Below, piece by piece: positions 28,011 through 37,427 of a DNA stretch of 64,000 nucleotides. The stretch spans positions 62,001 to 126,000 of the forward strand of contig NZ_VDCS01000010.1 of assembly GCF_006265225.1 (NCBI RefSeq), given 5' to 3'. The translations under genes and the position numbers were made by a program. The notes under the pieces were generated by a model. The model ran no database searches and was not told where the DNA came from. It saw nothing but the letters and a program-made list of their open reading frames with translations. Position 1 is the stretch's first letter, and each line of letters starts with the position of its first letter. The stretch is from Allotamlana fucoidanivorans. GTDB taxonomy: Bacteria > Bacteroidota > Bacteroidia > Flavobacteriales > Flavobacteriaceae.

Positions 28011-29201
28011 ATGAAACAAGCATATATAGTAAAAGCATACAGAACAGCTGTAGGAAAAGCACCTAAAGGAGTGTTCCGTTTTAAAAGAACGGATGAATTG
28101 GCGGCTGAAACCATCCAGCACATGATGAAGGAATTACCTCAACTGGATAAAACTCGTATTGACGATGTCATTGTTGGCAACGCTATGCCCGAAGGATCTC
28201 AAGGGTTGAATATGGCACGTTTAATTTCCTTAATGGGATTAAATTCTGTCGAAGTTCCTGGAGTAACGGTTAATCGTTTTTGCTCTTCAGGTATTGAGAC
28301 AATAGGAATTGCCACCGCAAAAATTCAATCTGGAATGGCCGATTGTATTATTGCAGGTGGAGCAGAAAGTATGAGCGCTGTACCCATGACAGGATTCAAA
28401 CCTGAATTAAATTATGACATTGTTAAGGCTGGCCATGAAGATTATTATTGGGGCATGGGAAATACGGCTGAAGCGGTAGCAAATCAATTTAAAGTATCCC
28501 GTGAAGATCAAGATGAATTTGCCTATAATTCACATATGAAAGCTTTAAAAGCCCAAGCCGAAAACCGTTTTCAAGATCAAATAGTTCCCATTGAGGTAGA
28601 ACAAACTTATATTGATGAGCAGGGTAAAAAAGCCACTAAAAAATATACCGTTATAAAAGATGAAGGCCCTAGAGCAGGAACCAGCTTAGAGGCTCTTGCT
28701 AAACTACGTCCAGTTTTTGCTCAAGGTGGGAGTGTTACGGCCGGTAATTCCTCTCAAATGAGTGATGGTGCCGCTTTTGTTCTGGTTATGAGCGAGAATA
28801 TGGTTAAAGAATTAAACCTTGAACCTATTGCCCGTTTAGTAAACTATGCAGCCGCAGGTGTAGAACCACGAATTATGGGTATAGGCCCTGTAAAAGCTAT
28901 TCCAAAAGCATTAAAACTAGCAGGACTTAAACAGGAAGATTTAGAGCTTATTGAACTTAATGAAGCATTCGCATCGCAAGCTATTGCCGTAATCCGTGAG
29001 TTGAACCTCAACCCCAATTTAGTCAATGTAAATGGTGGCGCCATTGCGTTGGGGCACCCGCTTGGCTGTACAGGCGCAAAACTTTCTGTTCAACTCTTTG
29101 ATGAAATGCGAAAAAGAGATATGAAAGGGAAATACGGCGCTGTTACAATGTGCGTGGGCACTGGCCAAGGCGCTTGTGGAATTTTCGAATTTTTAAACTA
29201 A
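28011..29201 (+). CDS. Acetyl-CoA C-acyltransferase (3-ketoacyl-CoA thiolase)
   Basis: Last step of beta-oxidation: splits 3-ketoacyl-CoA with CoA into acetyl-CoA and a shortened acyl-CoA. The 396-residue protein shows the acyl-accepting Cys in VNRFCSSGIETIGIA (about residue 90), the His site GGAIALGHPLGCTGAKL and the second Cys in CVGTGQGACGIFE. The start MKQAYIVKAYRTAVGKAPKG is typical of FadA-like thiolases. It lies between the fused hydratase/dehydrogenase and acyl-CoA dehydrogenase genes, which supports degradation rather than acetoacetyl-CoA synthesis. Confidence 0.94.
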   Translation: MKQAYIVKAYRTAVGKAPKGVFRFKRTDELAAETIQHMMKELPQLDKTRIDDVIVGNAMPEGSQGLNMARLISLMGLNSVEVPGVTVNRFCSSGIETIGIATAKIQSGMADCIIAGGAESMSAVPMTGFKPELNYDIVKAGHEDYYWGMGNTAEAVANQFKVSREDQDEFAYNSHMKALKAQAENRFQDQIVPIEVEQTYIDEQGKKATKKYTVIKDEGPRAGTSLEALAKLRPVFAQGGSVTAGNSSQMSDGAAFVLVMSENMVKELNLEPIARLVNYAAAGVEPRIMGIGPVKAIPKALKLAGLKQEDLELIELNEAFASQAIAVIRELNLNPNLVNVNGGAIALGHPLGCTGAKLSVQLFDEMRKRDMKGKYGAVTMCVGTGQGACGIFEFLN

Positions 29202-29218
29202 AAAAACGTACTATACAA

Positions 29219-31021
29219 ATGGAAAAAGACATACTACGGGGCGGACAATTCTTAGTAAAAGAATCAAACTGCGAAGCTATTTTCACCCCTGAAGATTTTA
29301 ATGAAGATCAGCTCATGATGAAAGAGGCAGTTACTGAATTTCTAGACAGAGAGGTATGGGCAAAAAAGGCTCAATTTGAACAAAAAGATTACGCCTTAAC
29401 AGAATCTTGTATGCGTCAAGCTGGTGAGTTGGGCTTTTTAAGCGTTGCGGTACCAGAAGAATATGGTGGTATGGGCTTGGGCTTTGTAGACACTGTGTTG
29501 GTGTGCGATTATATTTCTGGTGCCACAGGGTCTTTTAGTACGGCCTTTGGTGCACATACAGGTATAGGTACCTTACCTATTACACTTTATGGCAATGAAG
29601 CCCAAAAACAAAAATATGTACCTAAACTAGCTTCAGGTGAATGGTTTGGTTCTTATTGTTTAACCGAACCGAGTGCAGGTAGCGATGCCAATTCGGGAAA
29701 AACCAAAGCGGTACTTTCTGACGATGGTACGCACTACAAGATAACAGGGCAAAAGATGTGGATTTCAAATGCTGGTTTTTGTCGCTTAATGATTGTTTTT
29801 GCTCGTATTGAAGATGATAAGAATATTACGGGCTTTATTGTAGAATACGATCCTGAAAACCCAAATGGCATTACCATGGGTGAAGAAGAACACAAATTGG
29901 GTATTAGAGCCTCTTCAACACGGCAAGTTTTCTTTAATGAAACAGTGGTTCCTGTTGAAAATATGCTATCTACAAGAGGAAATGGGTTTAAAATTGCTAT
30001 GAATGCCCTTAACGTTGGAAGAATCAAATTAGCAGCAGCATGTTTAGATGCACAACGCCGTACAATTTCTGAATCTGTAAAATATGCTAATGAGCGTATT
30101 CAGTTTAAAACCCCTATATCAAGCTTTGGAGCTATTAGGCAAAAAATTGCAGAAATGGCTACTAATTGCTGGGTGGGCGAAGCTGCTACCTATCGGGCTT
30201 CAAAAGATATAGAAGATAGAATTGAACTTAGAAAAAACAATGGCAAAGACACCCACCAAGAAGCTGAATTAAAAGGTGTTGAAGAGTATGCTATTGAATG
30301 TTCAATATTAAAAGTAGCCGTATCAGAGTTTGTACAAAAATGTACCGATGAAGGTATTCAGATTTTTGGAGGCATGGGCTTTTCAGAAGATACACCTATG
30401 GAATCAGCTTGGCGCGATGCCCGAATTTCAAGGATTTATGAGGGTACTAATGAGATTAATCGTATGCTATGCATTGGCATGCTCATAAAAAAAGCTATGA
30501 AAGGGCATGTAAATGTGCTTGAACCAGCCATGGCTGTAAAAGAAGAACTTATGGGTATTCCTTCGTTTGATGTGCCAGACTATTCTGAATTATTCTCTGA
30601 AGAAAAAAGTATTATTAAGAATCTTAAAAAGCTGTTTTTAATGGTGGCTGGAGCTGCCCTTCAAAAATATGGTGAAAAAATCGAACAGCAACAGCAACTC
30701 ATGCTAGCGGCTTCTGACATTTTAATTCAAATCTATTTAGCTGAGTCGGCTATTTTACGTGCTGAGAAAATGGCCAAAAAAGATGGTGAAGCACAAGCAA
30801 AAGAACAAATTGCCATGGCTAAACTCAACCTCTTTCACGCTATTGATGTCATTGAAACAGCAGGTAAACACTCCATAATTTCATTCTCTTCAGGAGACGA
30901 GCAACGCATGATGCTCATGGGATTAAAACGCTATATTAAATATGTAAATATGCCTAACATTATAGAGCTTAGACATATTATCGCTGAAAAAGTAATACAA
31001 GAAAATAAATATTGTTTTTAA
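29219..31021 (+). CDS. Acyl-CoA dehydrogenase
   Basis: FAD-dependent first oxidation of acyl-CoA to trans-2-enoyl-CoA. The frame is open from 29150, but the first 23 codons overlap the thiolase gene and do not look like family sequence; the ATG at 29219 gives MEKDILRGGQFLVKESNCEA, the usual start, and 600 residues. Motifs: YCLTEPSAGSDANSGKTKA (FAD/acyl binding), RDARISRIYEGTNEINRML near the catalytic Glu, and IFGGMGFSEDTPMES. The extra C-terminal domain of about 150 residues places it with the longer VLCAD/ACAD9-like bacterial enzymes. It is the last gene of the fad operon. Confidence 0.93.
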   Translation: MEKDILRGGQFLVKESNCEAIFTPEDFNEDQLMMKEAVTEFLDREVWAKKAQFEQKDYALTESCMRQAGELGFLSVAVPEEYGGMGLGFVDTVLVCDYISGATGSFSTAFGAHTGIGTLPITLYGNEAQKQKYVPKLASGEWFGSYCLTEPSAGSDANSGKTKAVLSDDGTHYKITGQKMWISNAGFCRLMIVFARIEDDKNITGFIVEYDPENPNGITMGEEEHKLGIRASSTRQVFFNETVVPVENMLSTRGNGFKIAMNALNVGRIKLAAACLDAQRRTISESVKYANERIQFKTPISSFGAIRQKIAEMATNCWVGEAATYRASKDIEDRIELRKNNGKDTHQEAELKGVEEYAIECSILKVAVSEFVQKCTDEGIQIFGGMGFSEDTPMESAWRDARISRIYEGTNEINRMLCIGMLIKKAMKGHVNVLEPAMAVKEELMGIPSFDVPDYSELFSEEKSIIKNLKKLFLMVAGAALQKYGEKIEQQQQLMLAASDILIQIYLAESAILRAEKMAKKDGEAQAKEQIAMAKLNLFHAIDVIETAGKHSIISFSSGDEQRMMLMGLKRYIKYVNMPNIIELRHIIAEKVIQENKYCF

Positions 31022-31063
31022 TATCTTCGGAATAAAAACAGAGTAGTGACTAACTCAAATGCA

Positions 31064-31097
31064 AAAAACGCTTCGGAAAAAATTTCGAAGCGTTTTT
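31064..31097 (+). terminator. fad operon terminator
   Basis: AAAAACGCTTCG (31064-31075) pairs with CGAAGCGTTTTT (31086-31097), loop about ten bases. Confidence 0.85.
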
Positions 31098-31122
31098 AAT
31101 TTTCACTATTTTTAGGTCAAAA

Positions 31123-32466
31123 ATGACCATTAAACTAACACTATTTCTTTTATTACTATTTGCTTTATCACCATTAATTAATGGTCAATCTCAAGGAGAT
31201 CTCTACAAAATCATAGACTCCATTTCAGAACACCGTATTAAAAAAGACATTCAAACCCTCGTTAATTTCGGCACCAGAAATACATTTAGTGATACCCTTT
31301 CAAATAAACGTGGGATTGGAGCGGCTAGAAGATGGGTAAAATCAGAATTCGAAACCATTTCAAAAGACTGTAATAATTGCTTAGAAGTATTTTATCAAAA
31401 AGATTTTATCACTAAAAAGGGCAATAATCGAGTGCCTCATGATGCTTGGATAGTTAATGTTGTTGCCATTCAAAAGGGAACCTCTTACCCTAATAACTAC
31501 ATTATTATGAGTGGTGATATCGATTCAAGAGCTAGCAATACCATGGATTTTACCACAGATGCTCCAGGGGCAAATGATAACGCTTCAGGTTTGGCCGGAA
31601 CTATTGAAGCCGCACGTGTATTAAGCCAATATCAATTTGAAAATAGTATTGTTTATGTTGGTTTATCTGGAGAAGAACAAGGTCTATTTGGAGGGGCAGG
31701 TTTAGCACGTTATGCCAAAGACAAAAAATGGAATATCATTGGGGTGTTAAATAATGATATGATTGGAAATATAAAAGGGGTTGATGGTGTGATTGATAAC
31801 AGAACATTTAGAATATTCTCAGAGCCTACCCCTCCTACCGAAACTGATAATGAAAGACAGCTTAGGCGGTTTTATGGAGGTGAGGTTGATGGTATATCGC
31901 GCCAGTTAGCGCGTTACATCTATAAAACTACGAAACTATTTATGCCCGAAATGAATCCTGTGATGATATACAGGCTTGATCGGTTTGGTAGAGGTGGCCA
32001 TCACCGCCCATTCAATGATTTGGGGTTTGCTGGAATACGCATCATGGAATCTCATGAAAATTATACGCAACAACATCAAGACATTAGAACTGAAAATGGC
32101 ATTCACTATGGTGATATTATAGAGCACGTTAATTTTGGCTATGCTAAAAAACTCACTGCTGTAAATGCTATAAACTTAGCCTGTTTGGCTTGGGCACCTC
32201 CGGCACCAAAACAAGTGGCTATTGGTGGTATTGTTGAACCTGCCACCAGATTAAAGTGGACCAAAGTTGAAAGTGCTAAAGGGTATAAAATATATTGGAG
32301 AGATACCACCTCACCTACTTGGGATTACAGTCGTTATGTGGGGGATATTTCAGAATTTACGTTGAACGGTATCGTTATTGATAATTATTTCTTCGGAATT
32401 TCTGCCGTAGGAGAAAATGGTTTTGAAAGTACCGTTACTTTTCCGAATAACATCATGTACAAATAA
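31123..32466 (+). CDS. Exported M28 family zinc aminopeptidase with C-terminal Fn3-like domain
   Basis: A 447-residue protein with signal peptide (cleavage near LINGQS). The M28 di-zinc site is visible in order: SGDIDSR (replaces the usual HxD His region), PGANDNASGLAGTIEAARVL (bridging Asp), GLSGEEQGLFGG (general base Glu and metal Glu), VLNNDMIGN (Asp) and the late GHHRPF (His). The final 90 residues (VEPATRLKWTKVESAKGYKIYWRDT...FFGISAVGENGFES) read as a fibronectin type III-like module. It probably works in the periplasm or outside the cell on short peptides. SGDID rather than SGHxD at the first metal ligand is noteworthy and could alter metal binding. Confidence 0.88.
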   Translation: MTIKLTLFLLLLFALSPLINGQSQGDLYKIIDSISEHRIKKDIQTLVNFGTRNTFSDTLSNKRGIGAARRWVKSEFETISKDCNNCLEVFYQKDFITKKGNNRVPHDAWIVNVVAIQKGTSYPNNYIIMSGDIDSRASNTMDFTTDAPGANDNASGLAGTIEAARVLSQYQFENSIVYVGLSGEEQGLFGGAGLARYAKDKKWNIIGVLNNDMIGNIKGVDGVIDNRTFRIFSEPTPPTETDNERQLRRFYGGEVDGISRQLARYIYKTTKLFMPEMNPVMIYRLDRFGRGGHHRPFNDLGFAGIRIMESHENYTQQHQDIRTENGIHYGDIIEHVNFGYAKKLTAVNAINLACLAWAPPAPKQVAIGGIVEPATRLKWTKVESAKGYKIYWRDTTSPTWDYSRYVGDISEFTLNGIVIDNYFFGISAVGENGFESTVTFPNNIMYK

Positions 32467-32519
32467 TTAATATACCAAACACTTTAAAACATTCACAAGA
32501 TTAAAAACCAAAAACACCA

Positions 32520-34166
32520 ATGAAATCATTTAAACGCTTTTTATTTTTTACATTCTTAACCATATCAGCAGCATCTTTTTCGCAAGGCTTACTTCAGGAT
32601 AAATCAAATTTCACAAGGCAAGATACGTTAAGAGGTAGTATAACCCCAGAACGCGCATGGTGGGATTTAACGTACTACCACCTTGACATCAAGGTAGACC
32701 CAGATAATAAATTTATTTCTGGAAAAAACACGGTACAATACAAAGTACTCAAACAAGATTCGATACTTCAAATAGATTTGCAAGCGCCTTTAAAACTTAC
32801 AAAAGCTGTTCAAAACGGTAAAGCACTAAATATAAAGCATGATGGCAATGCCCATTTCATTTACTTAAATGATATTCAAAATGTAAATACTATTGAAACT
32901 ATTGATGTGTATTATGAAGGGCATCCCAGAGAAGCCGTAAATGCGCCTTGGGATGGTGGTATTTCTTGGAAAAAAGACAACAACGGTAATCATTTTGTTG
33001 CATCCTCTTGTCAAGGTTTAGGTGCCAGTGTATGGTGGCCTTGTAAAGATCATATGTATGATGAAGTAGATAGTATGCAAATTAGTGTAAACGTACCCGC
33101 AAAATTAATGAATGTTTCTAATGGACGGCTGCGAAGCATTGAGCGTATTGAAGACACCAAAACCTATAATTGGATAGTAAAAAGCCCCATTAATAACTAC
33201 GGTGTCAATATAAATATTGGCGATTATGTTCACTTTTCTGAAGATTATGATGGTATGGCTGGCAATCTTGATATGGAATATTATGTATTAAGCTATAATC
33301 TAGACAAAGCCAAGGAGCATTTTAAAGACGCACCAAAAATGATGAAAGCTTTTGAACATTGGTTTGGGCAATACCCTTTTTATGTAGATAGCTTTAAACT
33401 AGTTGAAGTACCATATCTTGGTATGGAACATCAAAGTTCAGTAACCTATGGCAACCAATATAAAAAAGGATATTTAGGTAATGATTTATCTGGAACTGGT
33501 TGGGGACTAAAGTTTGATTTTATTATTATTCATGAATCTGGTCACGAATGGTTTGCTAATAACATCACTTATAAAGATGCCGCCGACATGTGGATTCATG
33601 AAAGTTTTACAGCCTACTCTGAATCTTTATTTTTAGAGTATTACTACAGTAAGCAAGCGGCTTCTGAATACGTAATTGGAACTAGAAAAACTATTGTAAA
33701 CGACAAACCTATTATTGGTCACTACAATGTAAACAAAGAAGGTTCTGCAGACATGTATTATAAAGGAGCCAACATGCTACATACTTTAAGACAACTTTTG
33801 GAAGATGATGAAAAATGGCGTCAAATTTTAAGGGGACTTAACCGTGTTTTTTATCATCAAACGGTAACCACGCAGGAAATTGAAAATTATATGAGTGAAC
33901 AATCGGGCATTGATTTAACAGCGTTTTTCAATCAATATTTAAGAACCACCAAAACCCCTACACTTTCATATAGTATTGACAATAATACTCTTAAATACAA
34001 ATGGACAAATATTGTTGAAGATTTTGACATGCCCATTCAAATAAATATTAATGGAAATACACAATGGTTGTTCCCAAAGGCAGATTGGAACACCTTAAAT
34101 TTAGATTCAAAAATAAACACATTTGAAATTGATCCTGATTTCTATGTAGATTCTAAACAATTATAA
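32520..34166 (+). CDS. Exported M1 family metallopeptidase
   Basis: A 548-residue zinc aminopeptidase. Signal peptide MKSFKRFLFF...AASFSQ, an N-terminal beta-rich domain (WWDLTYYHLDIKVDPDNKFISGKNT), then the catalytic domain: YLGMEHQSSVTYG replaces the GAMEN exopeptidase motif as GMEHQ, and the zinc site is IIHESGHEWFANN with the third ligand in MWIHESFTAYSE. It lacks the long C-terminal helical domain of aminopeptidase N (about 870 residues), as is common for secreted Bacteroidota members. It follows the M28 peptidase gene by 53 bp in the same direction, so the two may be a peptide-scavenging pair. Confidence 0.9.
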   Translation: MKSFKRFLFFTFLTISAASFSQGLLQDKSNFTRQDTLRGSITPERAWWDLTYYHLDIKVDPDNKFISGKNTVQYKVLKQDSILQIDLQAPLKLTKAVQNGKALNIKHDGNAHFIYLNDIQNVNTIETIDVYYEGHPREAVNAPWDGGISWKKDNNGNHFVASSCQGLGASVWWPCKDHMYDEVDSMQISVNVPAKLMNVSNGRLRSIERIEDTKTYNWIVKSPINNYGVNINIGDYVHFSEDYDGMAGNLDMEYYVLSYNLDKAKEHFKDAPKMMKAFEHWFGQYPFYVDSFKLVEVPYLGMEHQSSVTYGNQYKKGYLGNDLSGTGWGLKFDFIIIHESGHEWFANNITYKDAADMWIHESFTAYSESLFLEYYYSKQAASEYVIGTRKTIVNDKPIIGHYNVNKEGSADMYYKGANMLHTLRQLLEDDEKWRQILRGLNRVFYHQTVTTQEIENYMSEQSGIDLTAFFNQYLRTTKTPTLSYSIDNNTLKYKWTNIVEDFDMPIQININGNTQWLFPKADWNTLNLDSKINTFEIDPDFYVDSKQL

Positions 34167-34169
34167 TAT

Positions 34170-34736
34170 TTGCAAGCTATTACAGAAATACACTTTGAGC
34201 GCGATGCCGACTGGTATGATTGGTTGTTAAATAATCATGCTAAAACCAACGGAGTGTATCTTATATTTTACAAACTAAACATGAGTTTACCAACAATGCG
34301 TTGGGAAGAAGCCGTTAAAGTTGCGCTGTGTTTTGGCTGGATAGACTCTAAAGTGCAAAGTTTAGGGGGAGGAAAAAGACGTCAATATTTTTCACCAAGG
34401 AATCCTAAAAGCTCTTGGAGTGCATTAAATAAAAAGTATATTGAAGAACTTGATGCTAAAGGTTTAATACAAGACCATGGTTATAAAAGTATTGAAGTAG
34501 CCAAACAAAATGGAGCTTGGACAGCGGTGGATGATGTTGAAAATGGTATCATTCCTAAAGATTTAAAAGAAGCTTTCAACCAAAATCCTGAAGCTTATAA
34601 AAACTACTTAAGTTTTGCCAAAAGTTACCAAAAAGGCTATTTATTTTGGCTAAATAGTGCCAAGAGAAAAGAAACACAACAAAAGCGCATTAATGAAATT
34701 ATACGTTTGTGTGCTTTTAATATTAAAAGTCGGTAA
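34170..34736 (+). CDS. YdeI/OmpD-associated family protein
   Basis: A 188-residue cytoplasmic protein with the YdeI-type pattern: WYDWLLNNHAKTNGVYLIFYK, MRWEEAVKVALCFGWIDSKVQSL, QYFSPRNPKSSWSALNKKYIEEL and the ending SFAKSYQKGYLFWLNSAKRKET. The family is widespread; it has been linked to bacteriocin or antimicrobial tolerance, but the biochemistry is unknown. The frame has no ATG before residue 39, within the conserved part, so the TTG at 34170, 3 bp after the M1 stop, is the likely start; translation may be coupled to the upstream gene. Confidence 0.8.
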   Translation: MQAITEIHFERDADWYDWLLNNHAKTNGVYLIFYKLNMSLPTMRWEEAVKVALCFGWIDSKVQSLGGGKRRQYFSPRNPKSSWSALNKKYIEELDAKGLIQDHGYKSIEVAKQNGAWTAVDDVENGIIPKDLKEAFNQNPEAYKNYLSFAKSYQKGYLFWLNSAKRKETQQKRINEIIRLCAFNIKSR

Positions 34737-34918
34737 TTTCATTGTTCCCTTAACAATAAACAAAATACTACCTAGTAAAGTATTAATATACCATAAACCT
34801 CCTTTTATATTTTCCCAACAGCTACTTAGCATTATGGTTATTTTAAATAATAACCATTTAAATGATAAGAATACATATGTTGTTCGACTAAAGTTCGGAA
34901 ATTTATAAACACCAAACT

Positions 34919-35725
34919 GTGAAAAGAACCATACTATTATGTTTTTTGTTTGTAGGCTTACTATCATGCAAAGACAAAAAAGAAGAAACCATCAAAGAAA
35001 CTAAACCAGAAACCACTTTTTCAACAAAAGTAAAAATAGACAACCCTTATGTTTCAAATATTGAAAAAGCATATCAAAAAAAGGCGTTTTTAACTAAAGC
35101 TGCAGTTACTTTTGATGTTAGTATTGTGTTTGGTGGAAACGAAATTCTTAATGGAAAAGCTCTATTTTCAACAGATTCTTCTAACGGAATATTAAAATTA
35201 AACAACGGTGATACAATAGTTTTTAGCCAACAAAATGTTTACCATTCACCAGATGCTAAAAACACCAAGATGATTCGTTTTCATGCTTATACTTGGCATT
35301 ATTTCTTTATGTTTCCTTATAAGTTGAGTGATCAAGGTACGGTTTGGTCTTTCTACCCAAATTCTAATTTAAATGGCAAAAATTATGATACTAAAAAATT
35401 AAGTTTTAAAGCTAACACTGGTGATGCTCCCGATGATTGGTATGTTGTTTATGCTAATCCAGAAACGCATTTAATTGATGTAGTGGCCTATATTGTTACA
35501 GCTGGAAAAACTAAAGAAGCCGCCGAAGATGACCCGCATGCTATTAAATATCAAGACTTTAAAACCATAAAAAATATTCCTGTGGCTCATAAATGGACAT
35601 TCTGGGAATGGCATGCCACCAAAGGACTAACCAAACAAATTGGAATGGGAATTATAAAAAACGTTGAGTTCATTGATTCAGATGCGGCTCTATTCGAAAT
35701 TAAAGACAATTATATAAAAATATAA
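34919..35725 (+). CDS. Lipoprotein, probable DUF6503 family
   Basis: A 268-residue lipoprotein starting at a GTG (34919), with lipobox Cys at residue 17 (GLLSCKDKK), then a charged linker. Features: FDVSIVFGGNEILNGKALFSTD, FHAYTWHYFFMFPYKL, FYPNSNLNGKNYD and YANPETHLIDVVAYIVTAG, alternating strands that suggest a lipocalin- or LolA-like half barrel. I believe this is the family labelled DUF6503 in Flavobacteriaceae; function unknown. A 182-bp gap with no gene separates it from the YdeI-like gene. Confidence 0.65.
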   Translation: MKRTILLCFLFVGLLSCKDKKEETIKETKPETTFSTKVKIDNPYVSNIEKAYQKKAFLTKAAVTFDVSIVFGGNEILNGKALFSTDSSNGILKLNNGDTIVFSQQNVYHSPDAKNTKMIRFHAYTWHYFFMFPYKLSDQGTVWSFYPNSNLNGKNYDTKKLSFKANTGDAPDDWYVVYANPETHLIDVVAYIVTAGKTKEAAEDDPHAIKYQDFKTIKNIPVAHKWTFWEWHATKGLTKQIGMGIIKNVEFIDSDAALFEIKDNYIKI

Positions 35726-35847
35726 AAGAGGTCGTTTGAATTTTGATTTAAACAATTCGGATTGAGATAATTATAAATCCAGCATTGCAGTATGCGTCTA
35801 GATATTCTATATTTGGAAGGTGTTTCCCAATGAGTCCATTGGTGTTT

Positions 35848-35979
35848 TCATTGGTTTCTAACCAATGAAGGTAGTCCATTGTATTTTCTAATAATAGGAA
35901 TCACAATTTCTTCAAATTCGTTAAATACTTTTTCTTTCCCATACTTAACGTAAATCCATTGATTAATTTTCTTACTGTT
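35848..35979 (-). pseudogene. Remnant of a small antibiotic-monooxygenase/DUF1330-like gene
   Basis: The minus strand reads INQWIYVKYGKEKVFNEFEE then IVIPIIRKYNG before a TGA, with no start codon and two stops directly upstream. The pattern resembles the end of small dimeric alpha/beta-barrel (DUF1330 or NIPSNAP-like) proteins. It overlaps the 3' end of the SRPBCC gene. The stop lies in a 10-bp perfect hairpin TTCATTGGTT/AACCAATGAA (35847-35869). The rest of 35726-35971 shows nothing else I can name. Confidence 0.35.
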
Positions 35980-36433
35980 CTACTAGTTGTTTAATTCCAT
36001 GCAAAGCTTTAATTCTCATTCTAGAACTCATTCTTTTCATTATTAGCAAATTCAACACTCTACTAAAGAATCCTTTTGGATCTCCATAGCCTTTATTGAT
36101 GACTTTGGTTTTGTTACTCGATACTGGAACTAGAGTAAAAGAAAATCCATAATTACCAAACATTTTACTAATCCCAAATTCGTCTGATAACATAATCCAT
36201 CCTATTTCTTTTTTCTCATTGAAAAGTATACACTTTTCTGATACTTTACCAAGTTTTCCATTCATTTCCACATCGCAATGGCGCACGGTATTAAGTGCTT
36301 CAGTATCACTTGTAGTATGTTTTACGATGGTCATCCATTGTGATAGTAATGTTCCATCAATTAGAACTTCCCATATTTTATCTGCAGATGCCTCAATGAT
36401 TAATTCATTTTGTCCTTGCAATTCTCCTTTCAT
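35972..36433 (-). CDS. SRPBCC (START-like) family protein
   Basis: A 153-residue soluble protein with the helix-grip pattern: ELIIEASADKIWEVLIDGTLLSQWM at the start, CDVEMNGKLGKVSEKCILFNEKKEIGW in the strands and a long C-terminal helix (FFSRVLNLLIMKRMSSRMRI). This resembles polyketide-cyclase/dehydrase-type SRPBCC proteins, which bind small hydrophobic ligands in a deep pocket. Ligand unknown. Same direction as the SDR and Crp-like genes upstream (71-bp gap), which may form one transcript. Confidence 0.75.
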   Translation of the reverse strand: MKGELQGQNELIIEASADKIWEVLIDGTLLSQWMTIVKHTTSDTEALNTVRHCDVEMNGKLGKVSEKCILFNEKKEIGWIMLSDEFGISKMFGNYGFSFTLVPVSSNKTKVINKGYGDPKGFFSRVLNLLIMKRMSSRMRIKALHGIKQLVEQ

Positions 36434-36504
36434 TTTAAAGCTTTTAAATTTATAATCACTACAATAGTTGGTACCCTTTTTAAAGTGTTGAGGAATTGTT
36501 TTCG

Positions 36505-37338
36505 CTATTTAAACACGGTGCCTTCTGCTATAGTTCTATTGTTTTCTAAATCCTTTTTTACACTTTCTACCTTTGCTGCTATTGTTGATAGTGCTATTCT
36601 CCCTAGCGGAAAGCGAAGTGTTAGAGAATCTGAGTTAACTATGTCAATGATAGCCTTTGAGGCTTTTACTGGGTCGCCTTCTTGTTTTCCGTCAACCCCT
36701 CTTAATTTGACTCTAAAAGCTCCAGCAGTTTCTGAATAATCCGAAAGCCTTTTTTTCGCTTCTTTTAAACTGTCACTGGCAAACTTTGTACGGAATGGAC
36801 CTGGCTCAATAATAGAAACTTTAAGTCCAATTGGATTTACCTCTTGCGCAAGAGCTTCACTGAACCCTTCAAGTGCAAATTTACTGGCGTTATAAATACC
36901 AAATCCAGCAAATGCTTTAATCCCTCCATGTGAGGATATTTGAACAATATGTCCGTTTTTTTCTTTACGCATGAACGGTAAAACACTTCGAGTTAGTTGG
37001 AGTGCTCCAAAAAAATTGGCATCAAAGACTGCTTTAACTTCTTCTATACTACTTTCTTCAATAGCACCAACAAAACCAATTCCTGCATTATTGACTAATA
37101 CTTCAATTCTGCCAAATTTAGAAATAAGGAGTTGTACCGCCTCGTTTATATCATTCAAATTGGTAATATCAAGTTTAATGGCAAAACCATTTCCCTTATT
37201 CTTTTGATTAAACGACTCTACTTGTGATTGTTTTCTGAAAGTCCCTATAACAAAACCTCCTGATGTCATTACAGTTTCTGCAAGTGCTTTACCCAATCCA
37301 CTTGAAACCCCTGTTATTAACCATATTTTTTTACTCAT
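36505..37338 (-). CDS. Short-chain dehydrogenase/reductase
   Basis: A 277-residue classical SDR. NAD(P)-binding motif TGVSSGLGKALAE at the start, NNAGIGFVG in the middle, catalytic Ser in QISSHGG and YxxxK as YNASKFALEGFSEAL. The following IEPGPFRTKFASDS loop closes over cofactor. RKQSQVESFNQK after the second strand, without an acidic residue at the strand end and with Arg, suggests NADP preference (inference). Substrate unknown; this subfamily (often labelled oxidoreductase, SDR) is frequently regulated by adjacent regulators such as the Crp-like gene 89 bp upstream. Confidence 0.88.
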   Translation of the reverse strand: MSKKIWLITGVSSGLGKALAETVMTSGGFVIGTFRKQSQVESFNQKNKGNGFAIKLDITNLNDINEAVQLLISKFGRIEVLVNNAGIGFVGAIEESSIEEVKAVFDANFFGALQLTRSVLPFMRKEKNGHIVQISSHGGIKAFAGFGIYNASKFALEGFSEALAQEVNPIGLKVSIIEPGPFRTKFASDSLKEAKKRLSDYSETAGAFRVKLRGVDGKQEGDPVKASKAIIDIVNSDSLTLRFPLGRIALSTIAAKVESVKKDLENNRTIAEGTVFK

Positions 37339-37427
37339 GATAATATGTATAAATTCTTTAGAAGCAAAGAAAAAGAGTAATGAAAAGATGAAAAATGAAC
37401 TACATCAGGAAATATGATTGAACTAGT

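Noticed and set aside
29150-29218. Longer start of the acyl-CoA dehydrogenase
   Set aside because: The added 23 residues lie in the thiolase gene and are unlike the family; the ATG at 29219 gives the conserved start.
34650-34967. Open frames on both strands in the gap between the YdeI-like and lipoprotein genes
   Set aside because: They overlap the ends of well-supported genes, have no recognisable domain and no promoter of the right kind.
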